Shown: positions 7,527-15,298 of the stretch, piece after piece | Layout of the letters: the number at the start of each line of letters is the position of its first letter | Numbering within the stretch: the stretch's first letter is position 1 | Source: Streptomyces sp. D2-8 | Lineage (GTDB): Bacteria; Actinomycetota; Actinomycetes; Streptomycetales; Streptomycetaceae | Direction of reading: 5' to 3' | DNA: 64,000 nucleotides | Assembly: GCF_023184515.1 (NCBI RefSeq) | Contig: NZ_JAAHBP010000026.1 | Coordinates: 1 to 64,000 of the forward strand | The notes under the pieces: model-generated | Told to the model about the DNA's origin: nothing | What the model saw: the letters and a program-made list of their open reading frames with translations, nothing else | Databases searched by the model: none | Position numbers and translations under genes: made by a program

Positions 7527-9115
7527 GCGCCCCCGCGATCACCCCCGTCTTCGTACGGCTGAAGCTGTCGCTGCTGCGCAACGGACTGCGGCAGTCCGGC
7601 GGGCGGAAGGCCGCCTACATCACGTCGGCCGTCTTCGCCCTGCTGTTCGCCGCACTGCAGTTGATCGGCCTGATCGCGCTGCGCGGGCACGCGCACGCCG
7701 AGTCGGTGGTCGTGCTGGCGGTGGCGGTGCTGGGGCTCGGGTGGGCGGTGATGCCGCTGTTCTTCCCCAGCGGTGACGAGACCCTCGACCCGACCCGGCT
7801 GGTGATGCTGCCGCTGCGGCCCCGGCCGCTGGTGCGGGCGCTGCTCACGGCCTCGCTGGTCGGGATCGGGCCTCTGTTCACACTGTGCCTGCTGGTCGGG
7901 TCCGTGGTCGCGGTGGCGCGGGGCGGTGCCGCGTTCGCCGTCGGGGTCGTCGCCGTCGCCCTGGCGCTGCTGGTGTGCGTGGCCCTCGCGCGGGCCGTCG
8001 CCGCCGCCAACGTGCGGCTGCTGACCAGCCGCAAGGGGCGGGATCTCGCGGTGCTCAGCGGCCTCGTCATCGCGATCGGGGCGCAGATCGTGAACTTCGG
8101 CGCGCAGCGGCTCGGGGCGTCGGGGCTGGGTGAACTCGACCCGGCGGCCGAGGTGCTCCAGTGGGTGCCGCCCGCGTCGGCGGTCGGGGCCGTGCACGCG
8201 GTGAGCGAGGGCTCGTACGGCATCGCCGTCGCGCAACTGGCGCTGACGGCGGGTGCGTTGGTGGCGCTGCTCGCGCTCTGGTCGCGGCATCTGACCCGGC
8301 TGATGACCTCACCCGACGGATCCACCCTGCCGAGCGCCGAGTCGGCCGCCCGGGAGCGCTCGTCCGCCGGGCTGGGGCGGCTGCTGCCGGCGGGGCGTAC
8401 GGGCACGGTCATGGAGCGCAGCCTGCGGTATGTGTGGCGCGACCCGAAGACCAAGGCCGCCTGGGTGACATCGCTGGCGATCGGGCTGATCGTGCCGGTG
8501 TTCAACGCCTGGCAGGGCACCGGGTCGGTGTACTTCGCGTGCTTCGCCGCCGGGATGCTCGGCATCCAGATGTACAACCAGTTCGGGCAGGACACCTCGG
8601 CGTTCTGGATGGTCGCGATGACGATCTCATCGACACGTGACGCCTACGTCGAACTGCGCGCCCGGGCGTACGCCCTGCTGCTGATCACCCTGCCGTACGC
8701 CACGCTCGTGACGGTCCTGACGACGGCCATGCTCGGCGACTGGCGGCGGCTGCCCGAGGCCCTGGGGCTGTCCTTCGCGCTGCTCGGCGCGATGCTCGCG
8801 ACCGGGGCGTGGACCTCCGCCCGCTTCCCGTACTCCATCCCGCAGGAGGGCTACAAGAACGTGGCCCCCGGGCAGACCGGGCTCGCCTGGATCTCCATCT
8901 TCGGCGGGATGATGGCGGCCGCCCTGCTGTGCGCGCCCGTCATCGCGCTCACGATCTGGCTGAACGTGAGCGCCGACGGCGACGACTGGACGTGGCTGCT
9001 GCTTCCGGTGAGCACGGTGTACGGGGCGGCGCTCACGGCGGCGGGGCTGAAACTGGCCGCTCCGCAGACGGCCCGGCGGCTGCCGGAGATCCTGGCGGCG
9101 GTCAGCAAGGGGTGA
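7523..9115 (+). CDS. ABC transporter permease
   Basis: A 530-residue integral membrane protein with about a dozen hydrophobic segments (AAYITSAVFALLFAALQLIGLIAL, VVLAVAVLGLGWAVMPLFF and others) separated by short arginine-rich loops. It is the membrane partner of the ATPase whose last codon it overlaps. The split hydrophobic halves flanking a central soluble stretch (LMTSPDGSTLPSAESAARERSS) resemble large actinobacterial exporter permeases. GTG start at 7523. Direction is inferred to be export because no binding protein is present; cargo is unknown. Confidence 0.85.
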   Translation: MSAPAITPVFVRLKLSLLRNGLRQSGGRKAAYITSAVFALLFAALQLIGLIALRGHAHAESVVVLAVAVLGLGWAVMPLFFPSGDETLDPTRLVMLPLRPRPLVRALLTASLVGIGPLFTLCLLVGSVVAVARGGAAFAVGVVAVALALLVCVALARAVAAANVRLLTSRKGRDLAVLSGLVIAIGAQIVNFGAQRLGASGLGELDPAAEVLQWVPPASAVGAVHAVSEGSYGIAVAQLALTAGALVALLALWSRHLTRLMTSPDGSTLPSAESAARERSSAGLGRLLPAGRTGTVMERSLRYVWRDPKTKAAWVTSLAIGLIVPVFNAWQGTGSVYFACFAAGMLGIQMYNQFGQDTSAFWMVAMTISSTRDAYVELRARAYALLLITLPYATLVTVLTTAMLGDWRRLPEALGLSFALLGAMLATGAWTSARFPYSIPQEGYKNVAPGQTGLAWISIFGGMMAAALLCAPVIALTIWLNVSADGDDWTWLLLPVSTVYGAALTAAGLKLAAPQTARRLPEILAAVSKG

Positions 9116-9179
9116 GCCGGGCGGCGAGGGCTGACCCGGTCGGCGAGGGGTGACTCGGCACGGCCGGCGGGGAGCGCCG

Positions 9180-10079
9180 TCAGCTGTCGCCCAGCGAGTC
9201 CAGGAACGGTTCGATGGCGGCGCGCCAGGCCTCCGGCTGGTCGTAGTGCACCAGATGGCCGGCGTCGGCGACCTCCGCGTACTGGCCGCGGGGCAGGACC
9301 CGGACCATCTCCTGGGCCTCGGCGCGGCCCAGCTCGCCGTCCAGACCCCGCACGACCAGGGCGGGGCAGCGCACCTGGGCCAGTTCCTCCCAGTGCGCGT
9401 CGTACACCCACGTCTCGCGGGAGCGGAGCATCTGCTCCGGTTCGAAGACCGGGCGCCAGCCGTCCGGGGACTCGGCCATCACCTCGGCGTAGAACTCGCC
9501 ACGGGCCGGATTGGGCCGCTCCACCCAGGGGTCGTCCTCGCCGAACCACTTGCGGACGTCGGCGAGCGTGGCGAAGGGCAGCGGCCAGGCCTTGAACCAC
9601 TGGCCCCACTCGCGCTGCGAGGCGGCGCCGAGCGCGGAGGCCCGCATGTCGCAGATGATCAGCCCGCGGACCAGGTCGGGACGCCGGGCTGCGAGCTGCC
9701 AGGCGGTCAGCGCGCCCATGGCGTGGCCGATGAGGACGACCGGGGCGAGGCCGAGCTGCTCGAGGGCGGCCTCGGCGTCGTCGACATAGGCGCCACGGGT
9801 GAAGGAGCCCTGCGGGGGTTTGTCGCTGCGGCCGTGGCCGCGCTGGTCGAGGGCGACGGCGCGGTAGCGCGCGGAGAGCCAGCGGGCGGTGTACGCCCAG
9901 TGCGAGGCACGGCCCATGAGGCCGTGCAGTAACAGCACGCCCGGGGAACCCTCCGGCGCGGTGTGCCCGTCGTGCGCCCCCTGCGTGTCCTGCGCCGGAT
10001 CGGTCTTGGGCGGGTCGCCGAACTCCCAGGCCGCCAGGCGTACGCCGCCCGTCCCGGTCACGTCGATGCGTCGCGCCAT
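9180..10079 (-). CDS. Alpha/beta hydrolase-fold protein lacking the nucleophile serine
   Basis: A 299-residue protein with the full alpha/beta-hydrolase layout: LLLHGLMGRASHW (oxyanion loop), AVALDQRGHGRSDKP, the nucleophile elbow near residue 123, an acidic residue in VVRGLDGELG, and the catalytic histidine in DAGHLVHYDQPEAW. The elbow reads GHAMG rather than GHSMG (codon GCC), so the usual serine is absent. Either the protein is not a classical hydrolase or it uses other chemistry. ATG at 10079 with a GGGGGGTG stretch about 9 nt upstream. An unusual His/Asp/Thr-rich insert (DTQGAHDGHTAPEG) lies before the first strand-loop motif. Confidence 0.8.
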   Translation of the reverse strand: MARRIDVTGTGGVRLAAWEFGDPPKTDPAQDTQGAHDGHTAPEGSPGVLLLHGLMGRASHWAYTARWLSARYRAVALDQRGHGRSDKPPQGSFTRGAYVDDAEAALEQLGLAPVVLIGHAMGALTAWQLAARRPDLVRGLIICDMRASALGAASQREWGQWFKAWPLPFATLADVRKWFGEDDPWVERPNPARGEFYAEVMAESPDGWRPVFEPEQMLRSRETWVYDAHWEELAQVRCPALVVRGLDGELGRAEAQEMVRVLPRGQYAEVADAGHLVHYDQPEAWRAAIEPFLDSLGDS

Positions 10080-10223
10080 GTCCTGGCACCCCCCAAGCTT
10101 CGCGCGGACCGGGGCTCCCTCGAGCCGGCCGGTCCTGTGAACCGTGTTCTGCCTGCTGTGCCTTCTGCCGTGCTGGTTGCCGTACCTGTCGGTGCAAGTG
10201 TGCCGTGCCCCGCCCGCAGACTA

Positions 10224-10239
10224 TCGAATGCGCTTTCGA
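10224..10239. promoter_or_regulatory. Inverted repeat TCGAA-N6-TTCGA, possible operator
   Basis: TCGAATGCGCTTTCGA has perfect 5-nt arms and the 16-nt spacing of actinobacterial LexA boxes (TCGAAC-N4-GTTCGA), missing only the inner C/G pair. It lies 145 nt ahead of the hydrolase gene. SOS control is a guess. Confidence 0.25.
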
Positions 10240-10405
10240 GAATGGGGTTCTCGCGGGCAACACCCCTCGTTCGAGTGACCACCCCCGGGGATTGATCTCC
10301 GCTGCCGAGGGGAGATCTTCATCGGGAGGCGGACCGCTCGGGGAAACCGGTCCGAGGGGAATGACCCTGAGAGCTCGGGGCTCCGGGTCAGCACAGGGGA
10401 GGACA

Positions 10406-10433
10406 GGCCCCGGCGCCACAAGGCGCCGGGGCC
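10406..10433. terminator. 12-bp GC hairpin
   Basis: GGCCCCGGCGCC and its exact complement flank an ACAA loop. Flanking GGGGAGG/CTCCCC can extend the stem. There is no T-run, as is common for Streptomyces terminators. It lies 236 nt past the stop of dmdR1, so it may end that transcript or a small RNA from the stretch between. Confidence 0.55.
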
Positions 10434-10668
10434 CTCCCCAGCTCCACGGCACATCCTCCCGCCCCTCCCCGGCCGGGTGACATCGCTGTCGAGCCGCGGC
10501 CAAGAGCCCCTCAGGTCATATGCCTCACGCGACAGCGTCGCACGGGAATCGTACGAGCGCTGCCATTCGACGGACTGGATCCCGGATTCGGTGCGGATCA
10601 CGCCAACGCCACAACAGCCTCATACGCCACGGGAGTTGACCGGGGACCGGCCGGGTCGGTCGGTCGGA

Positions 10669-11361
10669 TCAGGGCTTGGCGACGAACACGTGGGACGCGA
10701 TGTCCGACTCCAGCTCGGCCGCCTCGCCGCCGCTGCCCACCAGCACCCCACCGGCCGACTCGGTCACACTCACCACCGAGCCGGGCTGCACGCCCGCCCG
10801 CCGCAGCGTGTACATCAGCTGCGCGTCCGTCTGGATCGGCTCGCCGATCCGGCGCACCACGACCGTCTTGCCCTCGGCGCCCGGGTCGAGGCTGGCCAGC
10901 GACACCATGCCCTCGTCCAGGAACGGGTCGGCGCCGTCCTTCTCGCCGAGCTCCTCCAGACCCGGGATCGGGTTGCCGTACGGCGACTCCGTCGGGTGCC
11001 GCAGCAGCTCCAGGACGCGGCGCTCCACGGCCTCGCTCATCACGTGCTCCCAGCGGCACGCCTCGGCGTGGACCTGCTCCCACTCCAGACCGATCACGTC
11101 GACGAGCAGACACTCGGCGAGGCGGTGCTTGCGCATCACGCGCGTGGCCAGCCGGCGGCCCTCGTCGGTCAGCTCCAGATGCCGGTCGCTGGCGACGGAC
11201 ACCAGGCCGTCGCGCTCCATCCGCGCCACGGTCTGGCTGACGGTCGGCCCGCTCTGGTCCAGCCGCTCGGCGATACGGGCGCGCATGGGGACCACACCCT
11301 CTTCCTCCAGCTCGAGGATGGTGCGGAGATACATCTCCGTGGTGTCGATCAGTCCGGACAT
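10669..11361 (-). CDS. dmdR1: DtxR-family iron-dependent repressor (DmdR1-like)
   Basis: A 230-residue Fe(II)-activated repressor. An N-terminal winged helix (RIAERLDQSGPTVSQTVARM) is followed by the metal-binding/dimer domain and a C-terminal SH3-like domain (RRAGVQPGSVVSVTES). The metal ligands of DtxR are all in place: Met10 in TTEMYLR, His/Glu in KHRLAECLL, and Cys-x2-Glu-His in EACRWEHVM. In Streptomyces DmdR1 represses siderophore genes when iron is sufficient. ATG at 11361 with GAGGGG 5 nt upstream. A long open frame lies on the opposite strand, as reported for dmdR1/adm in S. coelicolor. The SIS gene is divergent. Confidence 0.92.
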   Translation of the reverse strand: MSGLIDTTEMYLRTILELEEEGVVPMRARIAERLDQSGPTVSQTVARMERDGLVSVASDRHLELTDEGRRLATRVMRKHRLAECLLVDVIGLEWEQVHAEACRWEHVMSEAVERRVLELLRHPTESPYGNPIPGLEELGEKDGADPFLDEGMVSLASLDPGAEGKTVVVRRIGEPIQTDAQLMYTLRRAGVQPGSVVSVTESAGGVLVGSGGEAAELESDIASHVFVAKP

Positions 11362-11644
11362 ACGTGCCCCTCGAATGAGATCTGCCGGAGGCTGGACGGC
11401 TCACCGGCGTGTGCGCTGGCCCTGCACCCAATTCTGCCGGATACCACCGACAACCGTGCCGCCGGAGGGAAAGCCGGGGGATTAACCGGCCGGGCGCCAG
11501 GGTACGGACTTTCCTTTTCGGGGACCTCCCGGCGCTCGGCGCGCGGGCGGCGGCCGCACTCACGGCCGTATTGACACCGCACTGGTCCAGACCGCACCGT
11601 GATGCGCGACACAAGCCGCCGAGGCCAGCCCGAAGGGACCCCGT

Positions 11645-12400
11645 ATGAGCGACCGCACGCCGGCCGGCCAGTTCCTCGACGCCGCGATCGGCCTGCTGCG
11701 GCAGCTCCGCGACGAGGAGAGCGACGGCATCGCCGCGGCCGGGACGCTGCTCGCCGACACCGTCGCGGGCGGCGGCCGGCTCTTCGCCTTCGGCGCCGGA
11801 CACTCCTCCCTCGCCGCGCAGGACCTCGTCTACCGCGCCGGCGGTCTCGCGCTGATGAACCTGCTCGCCGTGCCGGGTGTCGTCGGCGTCGACGTCATGC
11901 CCGCGCCGCTCGGCTCCGCCCTGGAACGCGTCGACGGCCTCGCGAGCGCCGTCCTCGACAGCTCCCCGCTCCGCGCGGGCGACGCCCTGCTGATCATCTC
12001 GCTGTCGGGGCGCAACGCCCTGCCCGTGGAGATGGCCATGAACGCGCGCGCCCTCGGCGTCAAGGTCATCGGCGTGACGTCGGTGGCCTACGCCTCCGAG
12101 ACGAAGTCCCGGCACGCCTCCGGGACGTATCTGAAGGACCACTGCGACCTCGTGCTCGACTCGAAGATCGCGGTCGGCGACGCGGAACTCACCCACGACG
12201 ACATCCCCGCCCCCTTCGCCCCCGCCTCGACGGTGGTCACCTCGGCCCTCCTCCAGGCCGTCATGGCGACGACGGCCACCGCCCTCGCCGACCGCGGCAT
12301 CGAACCGCCCCTGCTGCGCTCCGGGAACGTCGACGGCGGCCACGACTGGAACGCCCGGGTGATGGAGCAGTACCGCGACCGGATCTTCTACCGGCACTGA
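11645..12400 (+). CDS. SIS-domain protein (UPF0309 family)
   Basis: A 251-residue single SIS (sugar isomerase) domain protein. Sugar-phosphate-binding motifs are FGAGHSSLAAQDLVYRAGG near residue 46 and IISLSGRNALPVEMAMNARALG near residue 118. A conserved tail follows (SGNVDGGHDWNARVMEQYRDRIFY). The family is thought to bind or isomerise phosphosugars, but the substrate of this subgroup is unknown. ATG at 11645 with GAAGGGA about 8 nt upstream. It is divergent from dmdR1 with 283 nt between. No obvious TTAGGTTAGG-type iron box was seen in that gap. Confidence 0.8.
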   Translation: MSDRTPAGQFLDAAIGLLRQLRDEESDGIAAAGTLLADTVAGGGRLFAFGAGHSSLAAQDLVYRAGGLALMNLLAVPGVVGVDVMPAPLGSALERVDGLASAVLDSSPLRAGDALLIISLSGRNALPVEMAMNARALGVKVIGVTSVAYASETKSRHASGTYLKDHCDLVLDSKIAVGDAELTHDDIPAPFAPASTVVTSALLQAVMATTATALADRGIEPPLLRSGNVDGGHDWNARVMEQYRDRIFYRH

Positions 12401-12421
12401 GCGAGCCGGGGCGGGCGCCTC

Positions 12422-13816
12422 TCAGCGATCCGGCAGCCCCGCCAGATCCAGCGCCGCCGCGATCCGTAGCGCCACGTCCTCCGCGTACATCGCGTCGGAG
12501 CGCTCGAAGGCGCTGCGGCCCGCGCCCCGCAGGAACGTCACGACGCCCAGGGTCCGGCCCCGGCTGCGCAGCACCGCGCACAGGGCGTGGACCGCGTCCG
12601 GGGGCCACTGGCGGGCCAGGGCCCACTCACGGGCCGCCTCGGGCGGGGCGGCGCCCGCGCTCGCGCGCAGGGCTCCCACGCGCTCCACGCACTGCAGGGC
12701 CGGGTGCCCCTCGGCGTAGCGGACGGGCAGGCCCGCGCGGCCGGCGAGCTTGCTCGGGCCCGGCGCTCCGGAGGGTGTGGCGGCGACCCGGACCAGCCGG
12801 ACCGGCCCCTCGGCCTCCGCGTCGGTGAGCGCGCCGCCGGCGACCCGGTCGATCAGCGCGTGGTCGGCGAAACCGGCCAGGGCGAAGTCCAGGTGGACCG
12901 TCGCCGACTCCGTCGGGTCCTCGCACTCGGCCGCTGCCCGCGACGCCCGGTGCAGCTGCTGCGTACGGAAGCGCAGCAGGGACGCCTCCTGCTCGGCCTG
13001 CTTGGCCTCCGTCACGTCCTGGAACAGCCAGCCCACGCCCAGCGGAACCGGCTCCTCCGCGAGCGGCGAGGCCAGCCGCAGGAAGCCGCTGCGCCAGCAC
13101 CGGCGCTTCTCGCCCTCCGAGGCGCGCACACTCACCCACACCTCGGCGGGCGCGGGCGGCGCACCCTCCGCCAGCACGTGCTGCAACGCGCTCTCCAGCT
13201 CCTCCACGCCCTGCGACAGCAGCTCTCCGAGCGGCCGTCCCAGCACCGACGTACGCCCCGTGCCCAGCGCCCGGGCCGCGTGCGCGTTCACCACGGCCGG
13301 CCGCAGGTCCACGTCGACCAGCACGACGCCCCAGCTGGCGTCCTCGAACAGCGCCTCGCTCAGCGCGATGGACCGCTCCAGATCGATCTGCGCGTGCACC
13401 TCGCTGAACGCGCAGTACACACCCGCCGGCTTTCCGTCGGGCCCGCGCACCGCCGCCGACTGCGTCCGGACGAGCACGCGCCCGCCGTCCTTCGTCAGCA
13501 GAGCGAACTCGTGCACCTGCCGCCCGGGCGCGTGCATGACCGACAACAGCCGCCCCTCGACCGCCTCGGCGTCCGCGGTGCGCACGGCCCACCCGGCCAG
13601 CCCACGCCGCCCCACGGCCTCGTCCGCGCTCCACCCCAGGATCCGCTCGGCCTCGCGGTTCCAGTGCGTCACGACCCCGTCGGCGTCGAAGGCGCACAGC
13701 GCCGCGTCCATCCCGTCCAGCAAAGCGGCAAGCAGATCCGAACCATCCGAGCTCTCCCGCTCGGGCTCGTCCGGCCCCAGCTCGTCGGTGGTCCCACTAC
13801 GCCGGGAAGCACTCAC
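12422..13816 (-). CDS. PAS-PAS sensor protein with GAF-like C-terminus
   Basis: A 464-residue soluble sensor. PAS domain 1 (about residues 30-145) has DAALCAFDADGVVTHWNREAERILGWS. PAS 2 (about 160-280) has GVVLVDVDLRPAVVNAHAARALG and ends in the PAC-like GVGWLFQDVTEAKQAEQEA. The C-terminal 150 residues look like a GAF domain (ALCAVLRSRGRTLGVVTFLR). No kinase, phosphatase, cyclase or DNA-binding output follows, whereas many Streptomyces PAS/GAF proteins end in a PP2C phosphatase. GTG at 13816 is preferred because GGGGG lies just upstream; an ATG at 13876 would add a CRTCG peptide but lacks a ribosome-binding site. It probably acts through a partner protein. Confidence 0.75.
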   Translation of the reverse strand: MSASRRSGTTDELGPDEPERESSDGSDLLAALLDGMDAALCAFDADGVVTHWNREAERILGWSADEAVGRRGLAGWAVRTADAEAVEGRLLSVMHAPGRQVHEFALLTKDGGRVLVRTQSAAVRGPDGKPAGVYCAFSEVHAQIDLERSIALSEALFEDASWGVVLVDVDLRPAVVNAHAARALGTGRTSVLGRPLGELLSQGVEELESALQHVLAEGAPPAPAEVWVSVRASEGEKRRCWRSGFLRLASPLAEEPVPLGVGWLFQDVTEAKQAEQEASLLRFRTQQLHRASRAAAECEDPTESATVHLDFALAGFADHALIDRVAGGALTDAEAEGPVRLVRVAATPSGAPGPSKLAGRAGLPVRYAEGHPALQCVERVGALRASAGAAPPEAAREWALARQWPPDAVHALCAVLRSRGRTLGVVTFLRGAGRSAFERSDAMYAEDVALRIAAALDLAGLPDR

Positions 13817-14004
13817 CTGGACCCCCTGCAGGCTGCGTCCGCACGTACGGCACGTCGGTTCGCTCCTTGCAATCATTCAACTGGAACGTGACCCAGCGCA
13901 CACCGAGTTCCCACAACATTGAAGGAATCGTTGTACGGCGGCAATCCCCACGTCAACGCCCCGGAGGCCGCCCGGCGGGCCACACCGTCAGCCGATGGAC
14001 GCCG

Positions 14005-14421
14005 TCAGTCGATCAACGGCGCAGCCCCGGCGCCGCTCCCCCGCCGCGCGTACACCTCGATCTCGATCTTCATACGGGGGTCCGCCAGCCCGCACACCAA
14101 CATCGTCGCGGCCGGCCGCACCTCACCGAAGCACGCGCGGAGCACCGGCCAGCACGGCTCGAAGTCCTCCCGCTCCGGCAGCAGGTACCGCACCCGCACG
14201 ACATCCGCGAACGAAGACCCGGCCTCCTCCAGCGCGGCCCCGATGTTCCGCAGACACTGCTCGGCCTGCTCCACCACGTCCTCGGAGATCGTCATGTCCG
14301 CGTAGTCGAACCCGGTCGTCCCCGAGACGTGCACCCAGTCCCCGTCCACGACGGCCCGGGCGTACCCGATCCGCTCCTCGAACACCGAACCACTGAGAAT
14401 CGCCTGCCGCCGCTCCGTCAT
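14005..14421 (-). CDS. RidA-family protein
   Basis: A 138-residue member of the RidA/YjgF family, which hydrolyses reactive enamine/imine intermediates released by PLP enzymes. Family features are GYARAVVDGDWVHVSGTTGFDY, a middle helix (EQAEQCLRNIGAALEEAGSS) and the conserved C-terminal strand (EIEVYAR). The arginine usual near the active site may correspond to VRVRYLLP. ATG at 14421 is chosen because it sits 7 nt behind a TAGCGT hexamer; the ATG at 14451 has no signal. It forms trimers in the family. No neighbour suggests a dedicated partner enzyme. Confidence 0.8.
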   Translation of the reverse strand: MTERRQAILSGSVFEERIGYARAVVDGDWVHVSGTTGFDYADMTISEDVVEQAEQCLRNIGAALEEAGSSFADVVRVRYLLPEREDFEPCWPVLRACFGEVRPAATMLVCGLADPRMKIEIEVYARRGSGAGAAPLID

Positions 14422-14428
14422 GCGCCGA

Positions 14429-14459
14429 ACGCTAGGCAGGGGATCGTTCATACGTCCAA
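14429..14459 (-). promoter_or_regulatory. Leaderless promoter of the RidA gene
   Basis: On the minus strand TTGGAC (14459-14454), a 19-nt spacer and TAGCGT (14434-14429) precede the ATG by 7 nt. Transcription would begin at or next to the start codon. No ribosome-binding site is present. Confidence 0.5.
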
Positions 14460-14497
14460 TGCGGGACGAGGCACGCCCTGAAGTCTCGGAAAAACAG

Positions 14498-14527
14498 TTG
14501 AGCCGCCGACAGCGGGCTGCCTAGGGT
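14498..14527 (+). promoter_or_regulatory. Promoter of the leader-peptide transcript
   Basis: TTGAGC at 14498-14503, an 18-nt spacer and TAGGGT at 14522-14527 make a good vegetative (HrdB-type) promoter. The start would fall near 14533, ahead of the leader ORF. Confidence 0.6.
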
Positions 14528-14560
14528 GGCAAGCACTTCAGAAGGGAGGTGGTTCGGCAG

Positions 14561-14599
14561 ATGTATGGATACCGGACGGAAGAGGTGGCTGCGGGCTGA
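14561..14599 (+). CDS. Short leader ORF, 12 residues
   Basis: ATG at 14561 opens MYGYRTEEVAAG and stops at 14597-14599. It has a strong ribosome-binding site (GGGAGGT at 14544-14550) and a promoter 34 nt upstream. It is followed by a factor-independent terminator and then the Ap4A-hydrolase-like gene. The order promoter, short ORF, terminator, gene is that of a transcription attenuator. The peptide has two tyrosines but no run of one amino acid, so the sensed signal is unclear. It could instead be an unrelated small ORF. Confidence 0.45.
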   Translation: MYGYRTEEVAAG

Positions 14600-14678
14600 C
14601 GGCCCGACACCACATTCAGTGCGGTGCCGAGCCAGCGCGTGAGCAACGTGCAGCCGGCCCAATCTCAAGCAGTCACCC

Positions 14679-14751
14679 GACCCGCGAGTCGCCGGTACGT
14701 CCGGCCGGCTCCTCCTCAGGAGGAACCAGACTCGCGGGTCGCCTGCTTTTT
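14679..14751 (+). terminator. Terminator/attenuator ahead of the Ap4A-hydrolase-like gene
   Basis: GACCCGCGAGTC (14679-14690) pairs perfectly with GACTCGCGGGTC (14729-14740). The 38-nt loop holds a second hairpin (CCTCC TCA GGAGG). The stem is followed by CTTTTT and a second CTTTTT, one of the few T-runs in the window. The inner GGAGG is sequestered in the loop hairpin. It ends 26 nt before the GTG of the next gene. Confidence 0.65.
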
Positions 14752-14776
14752 CCGCGCTTTTTCGGGGGCGACGACG

Positions 14777-15247
14777 GTGGATACGTGGCGCGACGACCGG
14801 ATCGGCAGTGCCCTGCGGGGGGAGAACCCGGCCGTGATGCGGAGGCTGGGCTCCGGGTTCGCGGCGATCGGGGATGTGCAGTTCCTGCCCGGCTACTCGG
14901 TGTTGCTGACCGATGATCCGGCGGTGCAGCGGTTGTCCGAGCTGCCGCGGAGCGGGCGGCTGGCGTTCCTGGCCGACATGGACCGGCTCGGGGAAGCCGT
15001 CGAGCGCGCCTGCCGGCGGATGGGGCCGGGGTTCAGGCGGGTCAATCTGGAGATCCTCGGGAACGCCGACGGGTTCCTGCACGCGCATGTGTGGCCGCGC
15101 TACGAATGGGAGCCCGCGGAGCTCGTACGGCTGCCCGTGTGGCTCTATCCGCGGAGGATGTGGAGCGAGGAGCGGTACGCGCTCGGGCCGGCGCACGACC
15201 CGCTGCGGGAGGCCATCGGCGAGGAGCTGGACCGGCTCGCGGGGTGA
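14777..15247 (+). CDS. HIT-like protein (diadenosine tetraphosphate hydrolase type)
   Basis: A 156-residue protein with a histidine-triad-like motif HAHVWPR near residue 100, preceded by RRVNLEILGNADGFL. Relatives in Streptomyces are annotated, from memory, as diadenosine tetraphosphate (Ap4A) hydrolases. The triad here is HxH followed by W/P rather than the classical HxHxHxx, so the assignment is tentative. The GTG start at 14777 has a GGGGGCG stretch upstream and begins after the terminator. The frame stays open upstream through the leader, but that part overlaps the terminator and has no start signal. Confidence 0.7.
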   Translation: MDTWRDDRIGSALRGENPAVMRRLGSGFAAIGDVQFLPGYSVLLTDDPAVQRLSELPRSGRLAFLADMDRLGEAVERACRRMGPGFRRVNLEILGNADGFLHAHVWPRYEWEPAELVRLPVWLYPRRMWSEERYALGPAHDPLREAIGEELDRLAG

Positions 15248-15256
15248 GACGTGCGG

Positions 15257-15286
15257 ACGGCCTCACCCGGAGGTGGGTGAGGCCGT
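15257..15286. terminator. Bidirectional terminator hairpin
   Basis: ACGGCCTCACCC and its exact complement GGGTGAGGCCGT flank a 6-nt loop. It sits between the ends of the HIT-like gene and the convergent citrate synthase gene, and can serve both. Confidence 0.75.
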
Positions 15287-15298
15287 GAGCGGGTCGGA

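Larger units (their letters stand above)
10080..10668. other. 589-nt gene-free stretch with hairpin and inverted repeat
   Basis: No convincing gene on either strand: open frames here have arginine-rich, low-complexity translations and no ribosome-binding sites. The stretch holds an inverted repeat at 10224-10239 and a strong hairpin at 10406-10433. The part nearest 10080 should carry the promoter of the alpha/beta-hydrolase gene. The part nearest 10668 is the 3' region of dmdR1. Confidence 0.6.

Noticed and set aside
10221..10601. Possible small gene in the 589-nt gap
   Set aside because: Arg/Ser/Pro-rich translation, no start signal, and it runs through the 12-bp hairpin.
14624..14776. N-terminal extension of the Ap4A-hydrolase-like protein through the leader
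   Set aside because: The frame is open but runs through the terminator stem, has no ribosome-binding site at its ATG, and its residues are not protein-like.
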